The translations under genes were made by a program, and so were the position numbers. Below, one piece after another: positions 8,701-15,575 of a stretch of DNA of 30,932 bases (positions within the stretch are counted from its first letter, which is position 1; the number at the start of each line of letters is the position of its first letter). The DNA lies in contig DBRF01000008.1 of the NCBI GenBank assembly GCA_002305795.1, forward strand, positions 1-30,932, given 5' to 3'. This DNA comes from Ruminococcaceae bacterium UBA1375 (GTDB lineage Bacteria; Bacillota; Clostridia; Oscillospirales; Ruminococcaceae). The notes under the pieces were generated by a model. The model worked only from the letters and a program-made list of their open reading frames with translations, did not search any database and was not told the origin of the DNA.

Positions 8701-8804
8701 ACCACATTGGGGAAGATGATAAAAACCCAAGCCGCTAAAAACAGGGCGAACAATACTACCAGGGTGGCCAGTACGATTCCGATGATTTTAAACGCCTTTT
8801 TCAT
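5709..8804 (-). CDS. Membrane-anchored subtilisin-like (S8) protease with vWA domain and zinc ribbon
   Basis: 1031 aa. Residues 8-31 are a membrane anchor. Residues 65-140 resemble a subtilase propeptide. The S8 catalytic domain spans about 185-555, with Asp213 (GLIDN), His252 (DHGTHVAG), oxyanion Asn377 (AAGN) and Ser496 (GTSMAAPHVSG). Residues 570-785 form a vWA domain with a complete MIDAS set (D578-x-T580-x-S582, T658, D687). Residues 796-834 look like a SpaA/transthyretin-type beta fold. A second membrane helix lies at 877-897, followed by a basic stretch, a proline-rich tail with 13-residue repeats (about 944-989) and a C-terminal zinc ribbon (C1007, C1010, C1021, C1024). The layout predicts protease and vWA outside, with the repeat and ribbon inside the cell. 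The ATG has AAGGAGG upstream and overlaps the preceding gene by 17 bases. Substrate and role are unknown. Clear 3' terminator not seen. Confidence 0.92.
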   Translation of the reverse strand: MKKAFKIIGIVLATLVVLFALFLAAWVFIIFPNVVATTDNSIAEAEPGLEELAGESERIDMNTSNGMVYVNNEVVVFVRTNASQERVDEFFTSYDAEIDDTMADIRVYKMIFPEAMTYEELESLVQEIQSDSVVEQAYLNTVSQFEEDAAEGETTEEDDFDYKDPVYPNDTWNNNSWNLDAPSGENWGMEAINAPGAWGYLDQLETVRVGLIDNMPNTGHEDLTFANTSCLFIDEDTGKTNVNAYTLSAQDHGTHVAGIMNARWDNGTGVSGVMGGKGELYYSAVYYDNGGSISSRYATAYSYLLALKTLIDQDVQVINISQNTSRLIGFAASHGNQNAIDYLTQQAQLTQRGLSRIIAARQAAGKSDFVIVVAAGNSNSTYYYRDENATYGYREEMSWWEQIKYIFGWRGEIGDSLALYNNFLNLMDQEEVLDRVIVVGAIGIDGDNTTSSQTRYSYAYYSNVGDRVDVAAPGGTEVQSVYSCTAGGYGGLNGTSMAAPHVSGVAGLIFAANSSLTGPQVKEILLASTTGRFYYTGGYCGLVNAKTAVETALKTQDTSVNRVLGTGADGLDVCFVVDTTGSMGDDIDNAKENMTDILDNLAEKTSNYQVALIDYRDFSDRSGDSDDYPYEVQLQFTDNQQDILDAINDLGLGSGGDTEETVYSALMAAVGLDWRSDSKKVIILLGDAPPLDPEPNTDYTYEDVLLALFNADINIDYENSDERVADALDYSLINVYSIGTSASDDAEDFFQQISEETDGSYVGVDDASQVADAIMDSIEQIEVTALVDAQADFGDALGNQSVDLYRGEDYLFTFETDAQGQFTLDSMPEGEYRWVSHDLNGNGTLQIQSEQQRALVQTTQSYWWFTPIVRSWQQQGWLIGILLVVYLAVCILLPLSIRRGRIRKMQKQRIQQLSAEAPIPTPTSYTPPPAPMQASPPTSSAPVQAPPPTPSAPASVQAPPPTPSAPASVQAPPPSPSAPASVQAPPPSPANQAPVSAPAPTPSPQFCPYCGKRCQEGDRFCEFCGADLTEE
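5851..5999. repeat. 39-bp tandem repeat inside the subtilase gene
   Basis: Units start at 5851, 5890 and 5929 and are nearly identical; a degenerate fourth begins at 5968. Each encodes 13 residues of the Ala/Pro/Ser-rich linker (VQAPPP-type). The period is a multiple of three, so copy-number change would keep the frame. Confidence 0.9.
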
Positions 8805-9285
8805 TGCGGCCTCCTTTTCCTGCTCTCACGCAAAAGTATCCCGACAAACAACCTGCTCCCAGGGCCAGCAAAAGCACCGCCCAAACCAGGAAATAGCCTT
8901 GGAAAATCTCCCAAGTGTTTACCAGTGCGTTCTGCCAGCCTGGGGGAAGCTGCTGCCGAATCCATGGAACTACAATACCGGTTCCAGCGCTAAGGATGCC
9001 CACAGCCAAAAAAGAGATCCCCAGATTCAAAAAGAACCGCCGAATCCAATGGCGGTGCCATAAAATCAACAGCACCGCAAAAACTAGTACCAGCAGGCCG
9101 CTGAGTACCGGCGGCACCCAGGAAGACCAAAATCCGGCCAGCCCCATGTCCGCCAACGGTGCACCTGCTCCTCCCAAGGCGGAGAGGAAGAGGGACAGGG
9201 TCAGCAGCAGGGTGGAGAGGGTGAGCAGCAGCCCCAGAAAAACGGATAGGGCTGCCGACCCTTTTCGATGTACGGTATGACTCAT
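8788..9285 (-). CDS. Four-helix membrane protein of unknown function
   Basis: A 165-aa protein not recognised as a named family. Hydrophobic segments at about 12-36, 57-77, 84-105 and 130-152 predict four membrane helices with basic residues on the cytoplasmic sides (RHWIRR near 78-83, and a short basic tail). The ATG at 9285 was chosen because GGAGG sits 7 bases upstream; longer in-frame starts lack one. Its last 17 bases overlap the start of the subtilase/vWA gene, so the pair is very likely co-translated, and the protein may be a membrane partner of the protease. Promoter at 9391-9419. Confidence 0.82.
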   Translation of the reverse strand: MSHTVHRKGSAALSVFLGLLLTLSTLLLTLSLFLSALGGAGAPLADMGLAGFWSSWVPPVLSGLLVLVFAVLLILWHRHWIRRFFLNLGISFLAVGILSAGTGIVVPWIRQQLPPGWQNALVNTWEIFQGYFLVWAVLLLALGAGCLSGYFCVRAGKGGRNEKGV

Positions 9286-9390
9286 GGCGTTACCTCCAGT
9301 TGCAAATGTAGTGGAAGGGCAGCGGGAAGACAGAAAATTTCGCCGTTTTTTCGAAGCGGCGGGGTGGGTTTTGCAGCCCTTCTGCGATTG

Positions 9391-9419
9391 ATTATACCAA
9401 AAACTGGAGAAAAGCACAA
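9391..9419 (-). promoter_or_regulatory. Promoter of the 4-TM / subtilase operon
   Basis: On the minus strand TTGTGC (plus 9414-9419), a 17-base spacer and a perfect TATAAT (plus 9391-9396) lie about 105 bases before the first start codon. Confidence 0.75.
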
Positions 9420-9686
9420 GAGAAAGGAAGGTTTTTAGAAAAAATTGGAGAAAAGCACCATTTCGGTGTCCCATGGGAAAGGGAAAACAGAAAACCGAAA
9501 ATTGGTTGTTTTTCTCCAAAAGAATTTTTATATTTCGGGGCAGGGGGCAAAAAGGTAATCCATCCGCACAAGGACAAATATTCAATCTATGGAATGTGCT
9601 GGTTCTTTGAGGTATCAGAAGTGGTTATTATGGATATGCAACAGGAACATCAATATTGTCTTGAGGTGCTACAATGCGCTTTTGCA
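9420..9686. other. Intergenic stretch, nothing recognised
   Basis: About 270 bases, locally AT-rich, between the operon promoter and the tRNA-Pro terminator. I see no credible gene, RNA or repeat here. A frame beginning at 9594 runs through the tRNA and is not coding. Confidence 0.5.
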
Positions 9687-9726
9687 AACAAAAAAATCCG
9701 TCACCAGATTACTCCAGTGACGGATT
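9687..9726 (-). terminator. Terminator of tRNA-Pro
   Basis: AATCCGTCAC and GTGACGGATT (plus 9695-9704 and 9717-9726) pair over 10 bp, and an uninterrupted T-run follows on the minus strand. It lies 5 bases past the encoded CCA. Confidence 0.92.
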
Positions 9727-9731
9727 ACATC

Positions 9732-9807
9732 TGGTCGGAGTGGCGGGACTCGAACTCGCGACCTCTTGAACCCCATTCAAGCACGCTACCACCTGCGCTA
9801 CACCCCG
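9732..9807 (-). tRNA. tRNA-Pro (GGG)
   Basis: 76 bases including an encoded CCA (plus 9732-9734). The acceptor pairs CGGGGTG with CACTCCG. The anticodon arm CTTGA / ATGGGGT / TCAAG gives anticodon GGG, which reads CCC/CCU proline codons. The T-loop TTCGAGT is normal. It has a strong own promoter and terminator, so it is a single-gene unit. Confidence 0.96.
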
Positions 9808-9845
9808 ACGGTGTGTTCTTGTTTTCTCTCAAGAACGCAAGACTT

Positions 9846-9874
9846 ATTTTACTGCATAAACCGGCCTTTGTCAA
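9846..9874 (-). promoter_or_regulatory. tRNA-Pro promoter
   Basis: On the minus strand a consensus TTGACA (plus 9869-9874), a 17-base spacer and TAAAAT (plus 9846-9851) end 38 bases before the tRNA 5' end. Confidence 0.88.
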
Positions 9875-10103
9875 GAACTTTTTCAAACAAGTCAGAATTT
9901 GAAAGAAAAATTAAAATTATCTTCCATCTGGATGAAAATTGCCCGGAAATCACCTGCCGGATGTTTTGCCGCCCCATATCCAGCTAAAGAACAATAGAAG
10001 CCCGGATGGAATGGGAACGCTGGAAACTCGGCAACGGGTTTGTCTGGGACCGGTTTGGAGGAAATCGGTTTTGGCGTGCCTAGGCATGCCCGCCTTTAAA
10101 ATC
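9875..10103. other. Intergenic stretch, nothing recognised
   Basis: About 230 bases between the divergent tRNA-Pro and recJ promoters. No gene, repeat or convincing structured RNA was seen. Confidence 0.5.
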
Positions 10104-10132
10104 TTGCAACCATCTATTTCTTGTGATATAAT
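10104..10132 (+). promoter_or_regulatory. Promoter of the recJ-relA-dtd-hemZ operon
   Basis: TTGCAA (10104-10109), a 17-base spacer and a perfect TATAAT (10127-10132). The leader before recJ is about 78 bases and contains a hairpin at 10154-10181. Confidence 0.82.
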
Positions 10133-10153
10133 GTAAAATAAGACTTTTTGTAA

Positions 10154-10186
10154 GGTCCTCTTCTTTGTTGGGAAGCGGGCCCTTTT
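10154..10186 (+). promoter_or_regulatory. Leader hairpin before recJ, possible attenuator
   Basis: GGTCCTCTTC (10154-10163) pairs with GAAGCGGGCC (10172-10181) with one mismatch and one G-T pair, followed by CTTTT. It starts about 15 bases after the expected transcript start. The T tract is short, so termination is uncertain. Confidence 0.35.
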
Positions 10187-10216
10187 GTAACTTTGGTGAG
10201 AAAAGAGGAATGTGAA

Positions 10217-12259
10217 ATGGCATTTTCCCGCTGGCGGCTGCGGCCGGTAGAGCGGCAGCAGACAGAGGAACTGGCGGCCCAGTGTTCTCTCCCTCTTTTT
10301 TTAGCCCGGCTTTTGACAGGGCGGGGCTATGCCCGGCCGGGACAGGTAGAACAGTTTTTCCAGGCGGAATCGGAAGTGCTGGAAGACCCGCTGTCCTTTC
10401 AAGGAATGGACGTGGCCGTGACACGCATCCGAAAAGCGTTGGAAGAGGAAGAACAGATTGCCGTTTACGGGGATTACGACTGCGACGGCGTCACTGCCAC
10501 TGCTTTGCTCACCGATTATCTTCAGACTTTGGGCGGCCGGGTGATTTCGGTGCTGCCCCACCGGCAGGGAGAGGGCTACGGCCTGAACCGCTCCGCCCTG
10601 GACCGCTGCCGGGAGCAGGGGGTCACCCTGTTGATTACCGTGGACAACGGCATTTCTGCCTTGGATGAGGTGGATTACGCAAAGGAATTAGGCATGGAGG
10701 TCATCGTCACCGACCACCATGTACCTGGGACAAAACTGCCCAACGCCTTGGCGGTGATCGACCCTCACTTGGAGCCGGACTGCACTCCCTTTTGCGGGGC
10801 GGGATTGGCGCTGATGCTGGCTGCTGCCCTGGAAGACGGGGATGTGGAGTTTATTTTAGATCAGTATGCGGACCTGGCCGCCCTGGGTACCATCAGCGAT
10901 GTGGTGCCGTTAGTGGACAGTAACCGGGCTTTGGTGCAGCGGGGCCTGCCGCTGATCCAGCAGGGACAGCGTCCCGGTTTGGCGGCTTTGCTGCAAACCG
11001 CCGGGATTTCCACCCAGTCCCCCCTTACCGCTCAGCAGGTGGCCTTTGGCCTGGGTCCCCGGATCAACGCCGCCGGACGGATGGCCCAGCCGGAACCGGC
11101 CCTGGACCTGCTCACCACCGAGGACCCGGAGGAAGCGGAGTCCTTGGCTGCTGTGCTGGAGGACTGCAACCGCCGGCGCCGCCAGCAAGAAGAAGAAATG
11201 CTGGCTGATGTGAAAGAGATGATTGCGGCGGATTCTTCCCTGCTGCGCCGCCGGGTGCTCTGCTTTTCCAAAGAGGGCTGGCACCCCGGCATTATCGGCA
11301 TTGCCGCCGCCCGGCTCTGTGAGGAGTACGGCCGGCCGGTGATGCTGCTCAGCGGCCGGGACGAGGTGTACACCGGCTCAGCTCGGAGTGTGGGGGAGTT
11401 TCACCTCTATCAGTGCCTGCTTGCCTGCGATTCCTTGCTGCTGCGGTACGGAGGGCACCGGCAGGCCGCCGGTTTTACCATTAGGGAAGAGAACCTGGAG
11501 GCCTTTTTTCGTCAGGTGGAGGAATACGCCGCCGGACAGCCCCTGGCCCAGCCGGAACTTTGGCTGGACGGGGTCCTGTCTCCCCAGGACTTGACGGTGG
11601 AGCAGATAGAAAAGCTGTCTGCCCTGGAGCCTTTTGGGGAAGCCAACCCGGTTCCGGTATTTTTGCTGCCCAAGGTGAAGGCAGCTGCGGTGGAGTCCAT
11701 CGGGGAGGGGAAACACACCCGCTACCGAATGGATTGGATGGGTACTCGCTTTACCGCCGTGCAGTTTCGCATCACGCCCCAGCAGTCCTTTGTGCAGCCG
11801 GGGCAGGAACTGGATTTGGCGGCCCAGATCAGCCTGCGTGAGTTCCGGGGAAGGCAGTATCTGTCGGTGCAGGTTTTGGAGCTGCGTCCCAGCGGCCTGA
11901 AGCAGACCCTGCTGCTCAACGGCTGGAACTATTACTTCCGGTTTTTCTGCGGGGAGGAGCTTCCCTCCGGGGTGGCACAAAAAGCCGTCCCCACCCGACA
12001 GCAGGCGGTGCTGGTATACCGGTTGCTGCAAAAGAAACCCAGTTGTTCTCCGGAACAGTTATACTGTTTTTTATACGACAAGATCAATTATTTCTCCTTT
12101 CGCATCTGCCTGGACATGATGGAAGAAGCCCAGCTGATCCGTCCGGCGCCGGAAGGAGGGTATCAGCTTCGGCAGGGCGGAGAAAAGGTAGACCTGATGC
12201 AAATGCCTTCCGCACTGCGGCTAAGAAAGATGGGAAAGGGGGATACCGGAAATGAGTGA
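10217..12259 (+). CDS. recJ: Single-stranded-DNA-specific exonuclease RecJ
   Basis: A 680-aa DHH-superfamily 5'-to-3' exonuclease acting on single-stranded DNA in recombination and base repair. Metal-binding motifs in order: GDYDCDG (D86, D88, D90), TVDNG (D143), TDHH (166-168), the IDPH region near 181, and LGTISDVVPL further on. The DHHA1 signature RYGGHRQAAGF is present, followed by an OB-like domain and a C-terminal region seen in Firmicutes RecJ. The ATG at 10217 follows AGAGGAA by 7 bases; an in-frame TTG at 10193 has no ribosome site. It is the first gene of the operon and overlaps relA by 8 bases. Confidence 0.95.
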   Translation: MAFSRWRLRPVERQQTEELAAQCSLPLFLARLLTGRGYARPGQVEQFFQAESEVLEDPLSFQGMDVAVTRIRKALEEEEQIAVYGDYDCDGVTATALLTDYLQTLGGRVISVLPHRQGEGYGLNRSALDRCREQGVTLLITVDNGISALDEVDYAKELGMEVIVTDHHVPGTKLPNALAVIDPHLEPDCTPFCGAGLALMLAAALEDGDVEFILDQYADLAALGTISDVVPLVDSNRALVQRGLPLIQQGQRPGLAALLQTAGISTQSPLTAQQVAFGLGPRINAAGRMAQPEPALDLLTTEDPEEAESLAAVLEDCNRRRRQQEEEMLADVKEMIAADSSLLRRRVLCFSKEGWHPGIIGIAAARLCEEYGRPVMLLSGRDEVYTGSARSVGEFHLYQCLLACDSLLLRYGGHRQAAGFTIREENLEAFFRQVEEYAAGQPLAQPELWLDGVLSPQDLTVEQIEKLSALEPFGEANPVPVFLLPKVKAAAVESIGEGKHTRYRMDWMGTRFTAVQFRITPQQSFVQPGQELDLAAQISLREFRGRQYLSVQVLELRPSGLKQTLLLNGWNYYFRFFCGEELPSGVAQKAVPTRQQAVLVYRLLQKKPSCSPEQLYCFLYDKINYFSFRICLDMMEEAQLIRPAPEGGYQLRQGGEKVDLMQMPSALRLRKMGKGDTGNE

Positions 12260-14459
12260 CCAAAAACCAACCAGCGCCATGCGCCAAAAGCTGTGGAACC
12301 AGCTGCTGAAACGATTAAAACAATACGGCCGGCCCTACAATATGGATTTGATCTCCAAAGCCTACGATCTGGCCTGGGAAGCCCATGAAAACCAAAAGCG
12401 GGTCAGCGGCGAGCCCTACATCATCCATCCGGTGAATGTCAGCTACATTTTGGCGGATATGGGGATGGACAGCGAATGTATCTGCGCCGCTCTGCTCCAC
12501 GATGTGGTGGAGGACACCCCGGTGACCCTCACCGAGCTGCAGGAGCGGTTTGGCAAGGAGATTTCCCTGCTGGTGGACGGGGTCACCAAATTGGGCAAGG
12601 TGCCCCTGACCACCAAGGAAGAGCAGCAGGCGGAAAACGTCCGGAAGATGCTGCTGGCCATGAACCAGGACATCCGGGTGGTGATTATCAAGCTGGCGGA
12701 CCGGTTGCACAATATGCGCACCCTGCAATATATGCGCCCGGAAAAACAGCTGGAAAAATCCCTGGAAACCATGGAGATTTACGCCCCCATCGCCAACCGG
12801 CTGGGAATGCAGGCGGTGAAGGAGGAGCTGGAAGATTTGGCCATCCGGTATCTGGACCCGGTGGCCTGCCAGGAAATCGACTCCACCCTGGCCATGAAAA
12901 CCGACGGGCGAAACGCCCTGCTGGAATCCATCAAGGAGCGGATTCACCAGCGGCTGGAGGAAAACCACATCAACGCCCAGATTTTTGGGCGGATCAAGTC
13001 GTTGTACGGCATCTACCGGAAGGTGTTCATTGCCGGGCGGAGCTTTGATGAGGTGTACGACGTCTACGCCGTCCGGGTGATTGTGGATACGGTGGCGGAC
13101 TGTTACAGCGTGCTGGGACTGATGCACGAGATGTTCACCCCCATCCCCAATCGGTTCAAGGACTATATCTCCACCCCCAAACCCAACCTGTACCAATCCC
13201 TCCACACCACGGTGCTGGGGAAGGAGGGCATCCCCTTTGAAATCCAAATCCGTACCTGGGAGATGCACTACACCGCCGAATACGGCATTGCGGCTCACTG
13301 GAAGTATAAGGAAGGCATCCAGGGCCGGGACAAAAAGTGGGAGGACCGGCTGGCCTGGATTCGGCAGATTATCGAGGCCCAGCAGGATGGGGACAAAGAC
13401 GAGATTGTCAAAGCCATTAAAACCGACCTGGCCCCGGAGGAAATCTACGCCTTTACCCCTAAGGGGGATGTGAAATGTCTCCCCGCCGGGTCCACCGTCA
13501 TCGACTTTGCCTACTCCATTCACAGCGCCGTGGGCAATAAAATGATTGGCGCCAAGGTGGACGGGCGGATGGTGCCCCTGGATTATAAGATTCAAACCGG
13601 GCAGATTATCGAAATCCTCACCACCAAGTCCATCACCCACGGCCCCAGCCGGAGCTGGCTGCAAATCGCCAAAACCGGGGAAGCCCGAAGCAAGATCCGC
13701 CAGTGGTTTAAGCGGGAGCGCCGGGAAGAAAATATTGTGGAAGGCAAACTGGAGCTGGACCGGGAGCTGAAGCGCAATTATATCCGCCCGGACAAGGAGT
13801 ACCACAGCGAACTGATTCAGTATCTTATCCAGCGCTACCATTTTGACAACGAAGACGACCTTTACGCCGCCATTGGCTACGGGGGCATTGTCCTCAGCAA
13901 GATCATGCCCCGGATTAAGGAAAACTACGTCCGGGCGGTGAAGGAAAAAGAGAAGGAAGACGCCCAGCGCGCCGCCGGTCAGCCCGCCACCCAGCCCGGT
14001 CCCGGCGGGGACGTGGTGGTGGAGGGAATCCAAAACTGCCTGGTGCGGTTTTCCCAGTGCTGCAACCCCCTTCCGGGGGACGACATCGTTGGTTTCGTCA
14101 CCCGGGGCCACGGGGTGAGCATCCATAAGCGGGACTGCCCCAATGTGCAGAACTCCCTCAACGACCCGGAGCAACAGGACCGCTGGGTCACCGTCCATTG
14201 GACTGGGGACGTGATCAAGGATTACCGCTGCACCCTGGATATTGTGGCCCGGGACCGGGACGGCCTGTTGGCGGACGTGACCTTGGCGCTGGCGGGAATG
14301 CGGGTGCCTCTGCGGGAATGCAGCGCCCGGCAGCTGAAAAACGGCAACGCCATTTTGGTGGTCACCATCTCCATCCAGGGGGTGGAGCACTTAAAGCGGA
14401 TCATGCAGAAGCTGAGTAAGGTGCAGAGCGTGATCTCGGTGGAGCGCAGCGGAAAGTAA
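12252..14459 (+). CDS. relA: Bifunctional (p)ppGpp synthetase/hydrolase (RelA/SpoT, Rsh)
   Basis: A 735-aa long RSH protein controlling the stringent response. The N-terminal HD hydrolase domain is intact (H59, H83-D84, E87-D88, and a KLADRLHNMRTL segment), which predicts ppGpp hydrolysis. The synthetase domain follows (IKSLYGIYRK, YDVYAVRVIV, KPNLYQSLHTTV), then a TGS domain (about 395-455, YAFTPKGDVKCLPAGSTVIDFAY), a helical/CC region containing CCNPLPGD, and a C-terminal ACT domain (about 660-735). It is translationally linked to recJ by an 8-base overlap; the recJ-relA-dtd order is common in Firmicutes. No motif is missing. Confidence 0.97.
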   Translation: MSDQKPTSAMRQKLWNQLLKRLKQYGRPYNMDLISKAYDLAWEAHENQKRVSGEPYIIHPVNVSYILADMGMDSECICAALLHDVVEDTPVTLTELQERFGKEISLLVDGVTKLGKVPLTTKEEQQAENVRKMLLAMNQDIRVVIIKLADRLHNMRTLQYMRPEKQLEKSLETMEIYAPIANRLGMQAVKEELEDLAIRYLDPVACQEIDSTLAMKTDGRNALLESIKERIHQRLEENHINAQIFGRIKSLYGIYRKVFIAGRSFDEVYDVYAVRVIVDTVADCYSVLGLMHEMFTPIPNRFKDYISTPKPNLYQSLHTTVLGKEGIPFEIQIRTWEMHYTAEYGIAAHWKYKEGIQGRDKKWEDRLAWIRQIIEAQQDGDKDEIVKAIKTDLAPEEIYAFTPKGDVKCLPAGSTVIDFAYSIHSAVGNKMIGAKVDGRMVPLDYKIQTGQIIEILTTKSITHGPSRSWLQIAKTGEARSKIRQWFKRERREENIVEGKLELDRELKRNYIRPDKEYHSELIQYLIQRYHFDNEDDLYAAIGYGGIVLSKIMPRIKENYVRAVKEKEKEDAQRAAGQPATQPGPGGDVVVEGIQNCLVRFSQCCNPLPGDDIVGFVTRGHGVSIHKRDCPNVQNSLNDPEQQDRWVTVHWTGDVIKDYRCTLDIVARDRDGLLADVTLALAGMRVPLRECSARQLKNGNAILVVTISIQGVEHLKRIMQKLSKVQSVISVERSGK

Positions 14460-14477
14460 GAACTAGGAGGAACAGCG

Positions 14478-14933
14478 ATGCGGGCTGTGATACAAAGAGC
14501 GGAATCGGCTTCGGTGGAAGTTCTGGGGAAGGACACCCGTTCCATCGGCCAGGGCATTGTGGTTTTGCTGGGAGTCATGGAAGGGGATACCCAGAAGGAC
14601 GCCGATCTGCTGGCCAAAAAGATTGCCCAGATGCGGATTTTTACCGACGATGCAGGAAAAATGAACCTGTCTTTGGAGCAGGTAGGGGGAAGCGCTCTGG
14701 TAGTGAGCAACTTCACCCTGGGAGGGGACTGGCGAAGCGGCCGCCGTCCCAGCTTTATCCGCTCCGCCCGGCCGGAACAGGCCGTCCCTTTGTATGAATA
14801 CTTCATTGAGCAGCTGGGTCAGTATGAGATCCAAAGCGTCCAAACCGGGGAGTTTGGGGCGGATATGAAGCTGCACCTTGTCAACGACGGCCCGGTAACC
14901 CTGATGATGGACAGCCGGGTGGAAGGAGTTTGA
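14478..14933 (+). CDS. dtd: D-aminoacyl-tRNA deacylase Dtd
   Basis: A 151-aa cytosolic proofreading enzyme that removes D-amino acids from mischarged tRNAs. The start MRAVIQRAESASVEV, the GRRPSF segment and the Gly-cisPro motif NDGPVT (G138-P139) identify the family. The usual SQFT motif reads SNFT (S77-T80), a mild Gln-to-Asn change at a conserved position. A good ribosome site (AGGAGG) precedes the ATG, 18 bases after relA, and the next start codon is 3 bases past the stop. Confidence 0.95.
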   Translation: MRAVIQRAESASVEVLGKDTRSIGQGIVVLLGVMEGDTQKDADLLAKKIAQMRIFTDDAGKMNLSLEQVGGSALVVSNFTLGGDWRSGRRPSFIRSARPEQAVPLYEYFIEQLGQYEIQSVQTGEFGADMKLHLVNDGPVTLMMDSRVEGV

Positions 14934-14936
14934 TGT

Positions 14937-15575
14937 ATGGAGATTTTAGCCACGAAACTGGGCATGATTCAGACCAACTGCTACCTGGTGGGTACTGAGC
15001 AGAAAAACGCTGTGATCATCGACCCCGGGGACAACGCCCAGAAGATCCTTTCTCTCTTGGAGGAAAAGGGCTGGACCCTGCAAAAAATCCTTTTGACCCA
15101 CGGCCACTTCGACCATGCCATGGCGGTGAACGATCTGGTAGATGCCACTGGGGCGCAGGTGTATATCCATAAGGAAGACCAGGAATTGATTACCGATCCC
15201 ACCAAGTTTTACGTCTTCCATCAGCCCTTCGGGGAATTTCGCCCCATCTCCGCCATCTCTTTGGAGGACGGGGATGACGTGACCCAGGACGAGCTTACCT
15301 TCCACTGCATCCATACCCCCGGCCACACCAAGGGAAGCTGCGTCTACCTCTGCGGGGACACCATGTTTAGCGGGGACACCCTCTTTGCCGGAAGCTGCGG
15401 CCGCACCGATTTTTACGGCGGCAGCCACGCTCGGATTGTCCAGTCCCTCCATAAACTGGCGGACCTGGAAGGAAACTATCGGGTGCTTCCCGGCCACGAG
15501 GAAGAAACCACATTGGACTACGAACGAAAAACCAATCCCTATCTGGGAAGGATCAGCTATGACGACTTCTTCTGA
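14937..15575 (+). CDS. MBL-fold metallohydrolase, glyoxalase II-like
   Basis: A 212-aa metallo-beta-lactamase-fold hydrolase. The metal ligands are complete: THGHFDH (H55, H57, D59, H60), H130 in HTPGHTKGS, D147 in FSGDTLF and H187 in LPGHEEET. The FAGSCGRTDFYGG segment is typical of the hydroxyacylglutathione-hydrolase-like subgroup widespread in Firmicutes. The physiological thioester is not known, and glutathione is unlikely in Clostridia. It sits between dtd (3-base gap) and hemZ (17-base overlap). A shorter protein than classical GloB, as is usual for this subgroup. Confidence 0.9.
   Translation: MEILATKLGMIQTNCYLVGTEQKNAVIIDPGDNAQKILSLLEEKGWTLQKILLTHGHFDHAMAVNDLVDATGAQVYIHKEDQELITDPTKFYVFHQPFGEFRPISAISLEDGDDVTQDELTFHCIHTPGHTKGSCVYLCGDTMFSGDTLFAGSCGRTDFYGGSHARIVQSLHKLADLEGNYRVLPGHEEETTLDYERKTNPYLGRISYDDFF

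Noticed and set aside
9594..9902. Plus-strand frame ending in RDSNSRPLEPHSS-type sequence
   Set aside because: It is translated tRNA-Pro in antisense, a familiar false protein.
12315..14390. 691-codon open frame on the minus strand opposite relA
   Set aside because: Same cause: relA on the plus strand has all its conserved motifs, and the opposite frame has no ribosome site or family features.
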